Source: Saprospiraceae bacterium (lineage in GTDB: Bacteria; Bacteroidota; Bacteroidia; Chitinophagales; Saprospiraceae). From it: a stretch of DNA of 7,202 nt. This document shows positions 1 through 5,102 of the stretch, in pieces. Location: the NCBI GenBank assembly GCA_013361075.1, contig JABWAJ010000289.1, positions 1 through 7,202 of the forward strand, written 5' to 3'. The notes under the pieces are model-generated. The model saw only the letters and a program-made list of their open reading frames with translations. It did not search any database and was not told the DNA's origin. A program made the position numbers and the translations under genes. How positions within the stretch are numbered: position 1 is the first letter of the stretch; the number at the start of each line of letters is the position of its first letter.

Positions 1-740
1 TTTTTGACATTTTCCTGCATGAAATAAAAAACATGCCAGTAATGCTCGGACTTGCACCAGGGGCGCACATCAAATTTTGTAATGCCAATTTCATGCCCGT
101 TTACCAGAACATCAATTGCAGGCAACTGGAGAATTTCCGGGCATCCCGCTGCTGTTTTCAGGACAGACTGGCGAACTTTTTCGATGTCTTCGTCCCCGGA
201 TACTGCAAATAAAAGATCTACCCGGATGGTTCCTTGCCCTGAAATGTTTGTAATCGGGCCGGCTGTAACGCTGCCATTGGGGATAATAATCCGCTTATTG
301 TCCAGGGTTCTCAATACTGTATTGAATACCTGAATGGATTCTACATCGCCGGTAAACCCTGCAATTGACACCAGGTCACCTACTTTATAGGGCCGAAAAG
401 TGAGCAACAATACCCCGCTGGCGAAATGTGCCAGACTACCTTGCAGGGCCAGTCCTACGGCTAGCCCCGCAGCACCCACCAGGGCAACAAAAGACGTTGT
501 TTGGATGCCAAAAATCCCCGCGACACTGATCAGAACCAGCACTTTTAAAAGAACAGCTGCAATAGAAGAAAGAAAAGGAATGATGGTTTCATCCGTTTTT
601 CTGGCCCGTAGTGCATTGCTTAAAATCCGGGACAGCTTGTTGGCTATCCAAAAACCGATTATCAGTGTGAGGATGGCAAGAACAACTACGGGGGCAAAAG
701 CGACCAGCTTGGGAACAAATTGTTCAACGTACTTTTCCAT
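1..740 (-). CDS. mscS: MscS-family small-conductance mechanosensitive channel (C-terminus cut by window edge)
   Basis: Inner-membrane channel that opens under membrane tension to release solutes during hypo-osmotic shock; the family forms homoheptamers. The minus-strand frame starts at ATG 740-738 and stays open to the window edge, giving 246 residues. Three hydrophobic segments are visible: about residues 11-33, 53-78 and 83-115. The third is the Gly/Ala-rich pore helix and contains GAAGLAVGLALQGSL (residues 89-103), nearly identical to E. coli MscS from memory. The beta domain follows, with FRPYKVGD (115-122) and IIIPNGSVTAGPITN (151-165). Compared with the 286-residue E. coli protein, only about 20-30 residues at the C-terminus should be missing. 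There is no Shine-Dalgarno sequence before the ATG. The gene lies 109 bp downstream of the thioredoxin-dockerin gene on the same strand. In that gap I see neither a terminator nor a convincing promoter, so read-through is possible. The family call is secure; which MscS paralogue it is cannot be told from here. Confidence 0.95.
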   Translation of the reverse strand, partial: MEKYVEQFVPKLVAFAPVVVLAILTLIIGFWIANKLSRILSNALRARKTDETIIPFLSSIAAVLLKVLVLISVAGIFGIQTTSFVALVGAAGLAVGLALQGSLAHFASGVLLLTFRPYKVGDLVSIAGFTGDVESIQVFNTVLRTLDNKRIIIPNGSVTAGPITNISGQGTIRVDLLFAVSGDEDIEKVRQSVLKTAAGCPEILQLPAIDVLVNGHEIGITKFDVRPWCKSEHYWHVFYFMQENVK

Positions 741-849
741 AAGTTCAAATTATTGGTTTTGTAATCGAATGTTTTGATGCGTCAATTATACTCATTTTAG
801 AACATTCCATTACAGACAAATCCTTAATAATTTACCAACGGAAACTACT

Positions 850-1923
850 TTACTGACTGCCATCTGCACTCTCATTCACATCACCTTTTTTTACTCCCCG
901 GAGGATCAACGGTCCCGTAGTTGTCGTAGTGAATCGCAAATTGGTCGCTCCGGAATTGTAAAGAAATAAAGTCTGACCAATGCCTGGAAACGCAAAGTCC
1001 GGATTCAAAAAGATCCATGAGGGTTCGCTTTCAGTCGGATGCGCAATCAGGCCAAGGATTAGTTGTGTCATCAAAACAATGTCGAGATTGGAAATTTGGC
1101 CTTCGCCGCTTACTTCGGCAGCCAGGAGTTCGTATGGGGTCGTAAAGGGAGCCACGCCAAGTAAATGCCTCCGGATTTTGATCACATCCAAAGTACTGAT
1201 TCCATTAGCGTAATTGGTGTCTTTATTGGCTTTGAGGGTGTAAGTTGTTCCGGGGGTAAGGGGGACGACGAAGTTGAAATTCCCGCTGGCGTCGGTGGTA
1301 TCCAATGCCTCGGAAATGCCATCTATGCCTATGATTACCCCGGCTACCCCGGCCTGCGCTGTTCCAAAAACTACTGTGCCTGCAGCAGAATACGATACAG
1401 GTGGCTTTACTGCACCGGTATTCAGAATTGCTACATCCACCGAATCAAGGGTGGCACTATGGCTTGCCCCTCTCGGGTTAAATTGTACATTCCCGTTCGG
1501 CGCAATGACAACAAAGGTTGGTGTGCCAAGGAATTCACCATAAGAACCAGTTGTATAAGGCAGAATAGCTGAAAGACTACCTCCCTGGCTACCCACCCCC
1601 GGAAAGGTGTGGCCATATTGCTGCTTGTACATGTTTACCTTGACATTGCTGTCAAAAGACTGAATGCTCAAACTAATGAATTCTACATCTGCATTGCCGC
1701 CGCCCCAGGTTTGATAAAATGGCTCCATTAGAGGGGCCATTTCATTGCATGGGGGGCAGGTAGTGAAAAACAATTTGAGGACCACGGTTTTACCCTGATT
1801 CAGTAAATCGTCATACAATTGAATGGATTGCCCGGTCGAAGTGGTAACTGTAAAATCGGGAGCGGGTTGAGCCGTTAATGGTGCCAGGGTAAAAAACAAA
1901 AGCAGCGTGAAAAAACTTTTCAT
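850..1923 (-). CDS. Secreted TlpA-like thioredoxin-fold protein fused to a dockerin-like EF-hand module
   Basis: Predicted exported thiol-disulfide protein of 357 residues. Residues 1-18 form a signal peptide (Lys-2, a Phe/Leu-rich core, then L-T-A before Gln-19). Residues 20-168 are an AhpC/TSA-TlpA redoxin domain with the active site CPPC at 56-59 and the cis-proline loop GTPTF at 133-137. Residues 180-232 resemble a carboxypeptidase-regulatory-like beta sandwich (TDASGNFNF at 210-218). Residues 235-292 carry two dockerin-like halves, each an EF-hand-type loop followed by a helix. The first loop (235-246) has Asp-1, Asn-3, Ser-9 and Asp-12; the second (270-281) has Glu-1, Ser-3, Glu-5 and Asp-12, so both keep most calcium ligands. 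A final beta region ends in GVKKGDVNESA (343-353). No typical type IX secretion C-terminal domain follows, so the location (periplasm or outside) is open. A role in disulfide reduction or exchange is inferred from CPPC; the substrate is unknown. ATG 1923-1921 is chosen because it begins the signal peptide. Confidence 0.85.
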   Translation of the reverse strand: MKSFFTLLLFFTLAPLTAQPAPDFTVTTSTGQSIQLYDDLLNQGKTVVLKLFFTTCPPCNEMAPLMEPFYQTWGGGNADVEFISLSIQSFDSNVKVNMYKQQYGHTFPGVGSQGGSLSAILPYTTGSYGEFLGTPTFVVIAPNGNVQFNPRGASHSATLDSVDVAILNTGAVKPPVSYSAAGTVVFGTAQAGVAGVIIGIDGISEALDTTDASGNFNFVVPLTPGTTYTLKANKDTNYANGISTLDVIKIRRHLLGVAPFTTPYELLAAEVSGEGQISNLDIVLMTQLILGLIAHPTESEPSWIFLNPDFAFPGIGQTLFLYNSGATNLRFTTTTTGPLILRGVKKGDVNESADGSQ

Positions 1924-1968
1924 AGGGCAATGCTATTGTAATAAGGAGCAGTAGGTTTAAGTCTACTT

Positions 1969-1976
1969 CAAATGTA
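1969..1976 (-). promoter_or_regulatory. Candidate -7 element for the thioredoxin-dockerin gene
   Basis: On the minus strand this reads TACATTTG, a full match to the Bacteroidota -7 consensus TAnnTTTG, 45 bp upstream of the start codon at 1923. The expected -33 TTTG or TTG is not present at the right distance (GCAA is found there), so only half of the promoter is supported. Confidence 0.35.
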
Positions 1977-1989
1977 CGTCATTTTTTTA

Positions 1990-2018
1990 TTGCACTTGCG
2001 GGAAAGCACTTACTTTTG
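1990..2018 (+). promoter_or_regulatory. Candidate promoter of lipB
   Basis: TTG at 1990-1992, an 18-bp spacer, then TACTTTTG at 2011-2018. This fits the Bacteroidota pattern of TTG or TTTG about 19 bp before TAnnTTTG. Transcription would begin at about 2022, giving a leader of about 20 nt before the TTG start of lipB at 2042. The site matters because it leaves no room for an upstream start codon. Confidence 0.5.
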
Positions 2019-2024
2019 AGTGCT
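2005..2024. promoter_or_regulatory. Inverted repeat bracketing the lipB -7 box (possible operator)
   Basis: AGCACT (2005-2010) and AGTGCT (2019-2024) are perfect reverse complements separated by exactly the 8 bases of the -7 box TACTTTTG. A further half-site, GCACT, lies at 1992-1996 in the same orientation as the left arm, 14 bp from it. Such placement is what a repressor site over the promoter would look like, but a 6-bp arm can occur by chance. Confidence 0.3.
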
Positions 2025-2041
2025 GTTTAAAAAAAATACAC

Positions 2042-2773
2042 TTGTACACAACAAGCATTCAACGGGTTGTTTTTCAAGATCTGGGCAAGATAGATTACCA
2101 ACAAGCCTGGGATTACCAAACCGGTTTGCACCGGGAACTGGTGAGCCTGAAGTTGGAAAATCGCCAACGGGCAGCGGATGGTTTGCCTCCCTTGGTTCAA
2201 CGCCATTACCTGCTTTTTTGTGAGCACCCACCGGTGTACACCTTGGGAAAAAGTGGATCGGAAGCCAATTTACTGCTGGATGAACAATCGCTTGAAAGCC
2301 AGCAATTCCAGTTTTTCCGGATCAACAGGGGAGGGGACATTACCTACCATGGCCCCGGTCAAATTGTAGGCTATCCAATTTTTGATCTGGACTGCTTCTT
2401 TACCGACGTTCACCGCTACGTCCGTTTTCTGGAAGAAGCAGTTATCCGTACCCTTGCGGAATATGGAATTGCTGCAGACCGGGAACAGGGGTATACTGGT
2501 GTCTGGCTGCCGGCAACAGCTTTACTTCCGCGCCGTAAGATCTGCGCCATAGGTGTTCATCTAAGCCGTTGGGTAACGCTCCACGGATTTGCATTCAACG
2601 TCAATACCGACCTCAGCCATTTTGAAAACATCATTCCCTGTGGCATTACCGATACAGACAAAACCGTGACCTCCATGAAACGGGAACTGAACCAAAATAT
2701 AGAGATGAACGAAGTCAAACTGAAGTTAAAAGCGCATTTTTCTGAACTTTTCGGATTTGAATTTTCAGAATAA
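2042..2773 (+). CDS. lipB: Octanoyl-[acyl-carrier-protein]:protein N-octanoyltransferase (lipoate biosynthesis)
   Basis: LipB transfers the octanoyl group from acyl carrier protein to a lysine of lipoyl domains (pyruvate and 2-oxoglutarate dehydrogenases, glycine cleavage H protein); LipA then inserts sulfur. It is a cytoplasmic enzyme and acts through an acyl-Cys intermediate. The 243-residue protein has the family signature RGGDITYHGPGQIVGYPI (96-113) and the catalytic pair: Lys-166 in KICAIGVH (166-173) and Cys-200 in IIPCGI (197-202), matching the Cys/Lys dyad known from Mycobacterium LipB. FEHP-like CEHPPVYTLGK (60-70) is also present. The start is a TTG codon. The N-terminus aligns with the usual LipB beginning (strand, D-L-G, then D-Y-x-x-A-W), there is no in-frame ATG nearby, and a promoter-like element sits just upstream. 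It is the first gene of the plus-strand cluster; the next gene begins 29 bp after its stop. Confidence 0.95.
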   Translation: MYTTSIQRVVFQDLGKIDYQQAWDYQTGLHRELVSLKLENRQRAADGLPPLVQRHYLLFCEHPPVYTLGKSGSEANLLLDEQSLESQQFQFFRINRGGDITYHGPGQIVGYPIFDLDCFFTDVHRYVRFLEEAVIRTLAEYGIAADREQGYTGVWLPATALLPRRKICAIGVHLSRWVTLHGFAFNVNTDLSHFENIIPCGITDTDKTVTSMKRELNQNIEMNEVKLKLKAHFSELFGFEFSE

Positions 2774-2786
2774 AAAGCTACCTTCG
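2756..2786 (+). promoter_or_regulatory. Candidate Bacteroidota-type promoter at the end of lipB
   Basis: TTTG at 2756-2759, a spacer of exactly 19 bp, then TACCTTCG at 2779-2786 (one mismatch to TAnnTTTG). This is the best full promoter match I found in the window. Its -33 box lies inside the last codons of lipB. A start near 2790 gives a leader of about 12 nt to ATG 2803 or about 30 nt to ATG 2821, which favours the second ATG. It would let the three downstream genes be transcribed independently of lipB. Confidence 0.5.
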
Positions 2787-2802
2787 CGGCCTTTTTAGGA
2801 CC

Positions 2803-3228
2803 ATGCACATTCCGCTTTCCATGAAGAAAGACATCCCTATTTTAAAGGTAGAAGATCTGGCAGTTGCCGTCGTGCCTCGTGAACTGGAAGGCCTTGAAGA
2901 TGAACTTTGGGACATTTATATCCTTAACCTTCGGGAAACGGCCATTCACAGCGTTTTGATCAACTCAAGAGGGTATGGTGAAATAGAAGGGGAAAAAGTG
3001 CGAACAACCGTACTGCGCCATTTTTTTGAAGAAATTGCTCCTAAAAGTTTTGTTCCTGTCGAACCCATTCAATCCCAGCTTTTTAACCTGACTAATGAGT
3101 ACTGGATTAGTTTCGTTTTTGACGGATATATGTACGATAAAAAATACATTTTCGTAGAAGGTAGTATTTCAGAGTCGAATTTTACTTTCATTCCCTTCAT
3201 TAACCGAAAAGGGGTGATGATCCGCTAA
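2803..3228 (+). CDS. Small conserved Bacteroidota protein of unknown function
   Basis: I do not recognise a characterised family; the sequence resembles a conserved Bacteroidota hypothetical protein of about 130-140 residues. My recollection is that database copies are sometimes labelled phenylalanyl-tRNA synthetase alpha subunit; no class II synthetase motif is visible, so that label looks wrong. The protein has 141 residues from ATG 2803, or 135 from ATG 2821 (MKKDIPILKVEDL). The second start is likely the real one: it suits the promoter position better, and the first six residues look like leader. The protein appears soluble, with no signal peptide or membrane helix, and is rich in beta-strand-like segments. 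Blocks likely to be conserved are LWDIYILNL (residues 35-43), NSRGYGEI (53-60), RHFFEEI (71-77), NEYWISFVFDGYMYDKKYIF (97-116) and the C-terminal NRKGVMIR (134-141). It lies between lipB and a thioesterase gene, 36 bp before the latter, probably in one transcript. Confidence 0.8.
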   Translation: MHIPLSMKKDIPILKVEDLAVAVVPRELEGLEDELWDIYILNLRETAIHSVLINSRGYGEIEGEKVRTTVLRHFFEEIAPKSFVPVEPIQSQLFNLTNEYWISFVFDGYMYDKKYIFVEGSISESNFTFIPFINRKGVMIR

Positions 3229-3264
3229 CCGGGTCTGCCTTTTCAGCATTTTATCAAAAGAACC

Positions 3265-3798
3265 ATGAGCAATCAATTAAAGCCCAAAAAAGTTTCAGAC
3301 TCCAAAACGGTAATGACCGAGATGGTCATGCCGAATGATACGAACGCGATGCACAACCTGATGGGCGGAAACTTACTGCGGTGGATGGACATAGCCAGCG
3401 CCATTTGTGCAGGAAGACACTGTGAAGCCTATGTTGTTACCGCCTCTGTAGACCATGTATCGTTTACCCGTCCCATACGGCTTGGAGAAGTAGTCACTAT
3501 AGAAGCCAGCGTAACAAGGGCTTTTAAAAGTTCGGTTGAAATTTTTGTTGAAGTTTTTGCTGCTGACGTGAAGGGGGGAAACCCACACAGATGTAACCAT
3601 GCCTATTATACATTTGTCGCCCTCGACGATATCAATGGCAAACCTCAGCAGGCACCGGAAGTCATTCCGCTGACTGAAATTGAACAGCAGCGCTATGACA
3701 GTGCACCCCGTCGCCGTGAAGTACGTCTCATCCTCAGCGGTAGGATGAAATTGGAGCAATCAAAAGAAATCCGGTCATTCTTTGAACAACTGTCCTAA
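3265..3798 (+). CDS. Hotdog-fold acyl-CoA thioesterase (YciA/BACH type)
   Basis: Cytoplasmic enzyme expected to hydrolyse acyl-CoA to free fatty acid and CoA. The 177-residue protein carries one ACOT-type hotdog domain, roughly residues 10-125. Its N-terminal signature PNDTNAMHNLMGGNLLRWMD (23-42) corresponds to the family pattern P-x-D-x-N-x-x-G-x-x-x-G-G-x-L-L-x-x-M-D, including the helix-capping Gly pair (34-35) and Asp-42. The second half of the fold shows VDHVSFTRPIRLGEV (62-76), followed by strand segments typical of the family. A charged C-terminal tail (about 145-177) extends past the fold. In this signature the usual Gly after N-A is replaced by Met-His. Single-domain members normally form trimers or hexamers of dimers. 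Chain-length preference cannot be read from the sequence. ATG 3265 is preceded by an A-rich stretch (AAAAGAACC) and no other start fits better. The gene sits 36 bp after the unknown gene and 10 bp before purC, so co-transcription is likely. Confidence 0.9.
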   Translation: MSNQLKPKKVSDSKTVMTEMVMPNDTNAMHNLMGGNLLRWMDIASAICAGRHCEAYVVTASVDHVSFTRPIRLGEVVTIEASVTRAFKSSVEIFVEVFAADVKGGNPHRCNHAYYTFVALDDINGKPQQAPEVIPLTEIEQQRYDSAPRRREVRLILSGRMKLEQSKEIRSFFEQLS

Positions 3799-3808
3799 TT
3801 TCAGCACC

Positions 3809-4756
3809 ATGAATTTTACCAGCAATCAGGCCATTTTGCAAACAAATTTTCAGTTTCCCGGACAAAGTGCCGTTTATCATGGAAAAGTAAGGGATGTGTA
3901 TACGATAGGGGACAAGCTGGTAATGGTGGCTACCGACCGTATTTCTGCCTTTGACCATATTTTGCCCCGACCTATTCCGTTCAAAGGCCAGGTGCTCAAC
4001 CAGGTTGCAGCCCATTTTCTGGAAGCTACCCGTGATATTGCCCCCAATTGGCTCATTAGTACCCCCGATCCAAACGCAGCCATTGGGCACACCTGTAAGC
4101 CCTTCCGGGTTGAAATGGTCATTCGTGGTTATTTGGCCGGGCACGCCTGGCGCATTTATGCTAAAGGCGGGCGCCTGATCTGCGGTGTGCTGATGCCGGA
4201 TGGAATGCGTGAAAATGACCCTTTTCCGGAGCCCATCATTACGCCGACTACAAAAGCAGAAGAAGGCCATGATGAAGACATTTCCAAAGAAGAAATCCTG
4301 GCAAAGGGGTTGGTAAGTCCTGAAGATTATGCTGTTCTTGAAGATTATACGCGCCGGCTCTTCGCGCGGGGCTCAGCAATGGCCAGGGAAAGAGGCTTGC
4401 TTCTGGTAGATACAAAATACGAATTTGGGAAAAAAGACGGCCTGGTTTATGTGATTGATGAAATCCATACCCCTGACAGTTCCCGCTATTTTTATGCAGA
4501 CGGATACGCCACACGCCAGGAAAAAGGGGAGCGACAACAGCAACTTTCCAAAGAATTTGTGCGGGAATGGCTTATGGCACACGGTTTTATGGGGTTAGAA
4601 AATCAACTCATGCCGGTTATGCCGGAATCTTTTATTGAAGAAATATCCGCACGCTATATCGAATTATATGAACGCATAACCGGCAAACAATTCCTCAAGG
4701 CAGACACGGAAGGAATAGAGAAGCGTATCTACGAGCAGGTGCTTGCCGCATTGTGA
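3809..4756 (+). CDS. purC: Phosphoribosylaminoimidazole-succinocarboxamide synthase (SAICAR synthetase)
   Basis: Catalyses the ATP-dependent joining of aspartate to CAIR, giving SAICAR, in de novo purine synthesis in the cytoplasm. The 315-residue protein shows the family landmarks in order: GKVRDVY (25-31, ATP-binding loop), ATDRISAFD (41-49), the RGYLAGHAW region, LVDTKYEFG (199-207) and DEIHTPDSSRYF (217-228). The length matches the longer PurC class (about 300 residues, like yeast Ade1) rather than the roughly 240-residue E. coli form. ATG 3809 is chosen over an in-frame TTG at 3782, which would overlap the thioesterase gene by 17 bp and add nine residues with no family character. The gene is 10 bp downstream of the thioesterase stop, so it is probably the last gene of the cluster. 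I see no purine riboswitch or PurR-like site close to its start. No plus-strand terminator with a U-tract follows it. Confidence 0.96.
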   Translation: MNFTSNQAILQTNFQFPGQSAVYHGKVRDVYTIGDKLVMVATDRISAFDHILPRPIPFKGQVLNQVAAHFLEATRDIAPNWLISTPDPNAAIGHTCKPFRVEMVIRGYLAGHAWRIYAKGGRLICGVLMPDGMRENDPFPEPIITPTTKAEEGHDEDISKEEILAKGLVSPEDYAVLEDYTRRLFARGSAMARERGLLLVDTKYEFGKKDGLVYVIDEIHTPDSSRYFYADGYATRQEKGERQQQLSKEFVREWLMAHGFMGLENQLMPVMPESFIEEISARYIELYERITGKQFLKADTEGIEKRIYEQVLAAL

Positions 4757-4776
4757 AAACAACCAGCCAAAGACTT

Positions 4777-4812
4777 AAAAAAGTAAGCCCCATTGCTTTA
4801 CAGCAACGGGGC
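4777..4812 (-). terminator. Hairpin with U-tract on the minus strand
   Basis: The arms 4787-4797 and 4802-4812 pair over 11 positions around a 4-base loop. Read on the minus strand, all positions pair, one as a G-U wobble (GCCCCGUUGCU with AGCAAUGGGGC), and the run of six T at 4782-4777 follows four bases later. Read on the plus strand, that pair becomes an A-C mismatch and no T-run follows. The element is therefore a better intrinsic terminator for minus-strand transcription than for purC, even though no minus-strand protein gene lies upstream of it. Confidence 0.5.
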
Positions 4813-4889
4813 CCTCTAAACGCGCTCTCTCTGATGTTATTCTTGATGCTTTTGAGTCTGCATTCTAATAGATTGTGCTAACAATCTTG
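4777..4889 (-). ncRNA. Candidate small RNA of about 110 nt
   Basis: The minus strand shows a promoter-like arrangement: TTG at 4924-4922, a 21-bp spacer and TACCTTTC at 4900-4893 (one mismatch to TAnnTTTG). A start at about 4889 would place a perfect 7-bp hairpin (AGATTGT with ACAATCT, 4870-4887) at the 5' end, and the transcript would stop at the hairpin and U-tract at 4777-4812. An eight-codon ORF (MQTQKHQE, 4863-4837) lies between the two hairpins; it could be a leader peptide, but nothing on this strand downstream needs attenuation. No Rfam family is recognised. The parts are each weak, but they occur in the right order. Confidence 0.28.
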
Positions 4890-4928
4890 ACCGAAAGGTA
4901 GTAATATTCTATTCACTTTGTCAAGATT
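4870..4928. repeat. Overlapping, mutually exclusive inverted repeats
   Basis: AGATTGT (4870-4876) pairs perfectly with ACAATCT (4881-4887). AATCTTGAC (4883-4891) pairs perfectly with GTCAAGATT (4920-4928) over nine bases. The two stems share bases 4883-4887, so an RNA or single strand spanning all three arms can form one or the other but not both. The outer arm at 4920-4928 also overlaps the proposed minus-strand -33 box. Confidence 0.4.
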
Positions 4929-5102
4929 CTGTCAAAAAAAGATAACAGGAAAACAAAATTTTTTGTATAGTAACTGGTATTTCTACGCAACATTATACTC
5001 TCTTAGTGATAAAATCACGAAGCTCTGCCATCCGATTCAAAGTTTGCCTATCTTTATCAGATCATTTTCCCGAACCGATTTCTTAAAACAATTGTGATCT
5101 CT

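Larger units (their letters stand above)
4757..5102. other. Gene-free AT-rich region between purC and the FG-GAP/PKD gene
   Basis: This stretch of 346 bases has no credible protein gene on either strand. It contains the hairpin and possible minus-strand RNA listed separately, plus two small symmetrical elements upstream of the next gene: ACAAAATTTTTTGT at 4953-4966 and GTGAT-AAA-ATCAC at 5006-5018. A weak -7 candidate, TATCTTTA, lies at 5049-5056 (one mismatch to TAnnTTTG, no matching -33 box) and would give a leader of about 43 nt for the gene at 5103. No tRNA fold is apparent. Confidence 0.7.

Noticed and set aside
52..777. Plus-strand ORFs of 93 and 125 codons
   Set aside because: They lie antisense to the clearly recognisable mscS frame and their translations show no family features.
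1048..1221. Cellulosome-type dockerin
   Set aside because: The EF-hand-like pair is real, but there is no cohesin or glycoside hydrolase in the window; such modules are common in non-cellulosomal Bacteroidota secreted proteins.
980..1572. Plus-strand ORFs of 77, 135 and 89 codons
   Set aside because: All are antisense to the thioredoxin-dockerin gene, whose domains are well supported.
2803..3228. Phenylalanyl-tRNA synthetase alpha subunit label for the small unknown protein
   Set aside because: At 141 residues it is far too short and lacks class II synthetase motifs; I regard that label as a propagated error.
3782..3808. Upstream TTG start giving purC nine extra residues
   Set aside because: It would overlap the thioesterase gene by 17 bp, and the added residues have no family character; ATG 3809 fits better.
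3734..4270. Minus-strand ORF of 178 codons
   Set aside because: It is antisense to purC and to the end of the thioesterase gene, and its translation has low-complexity character and no recognisable motif.
4787..4812. Plus-strand terminator for purC
   Set aside because: On the plus strand the stem has an A-C mismatch and no T-run follows; the minus-strand reading is clearly better, though some plus-strand termination cannot be excluded.
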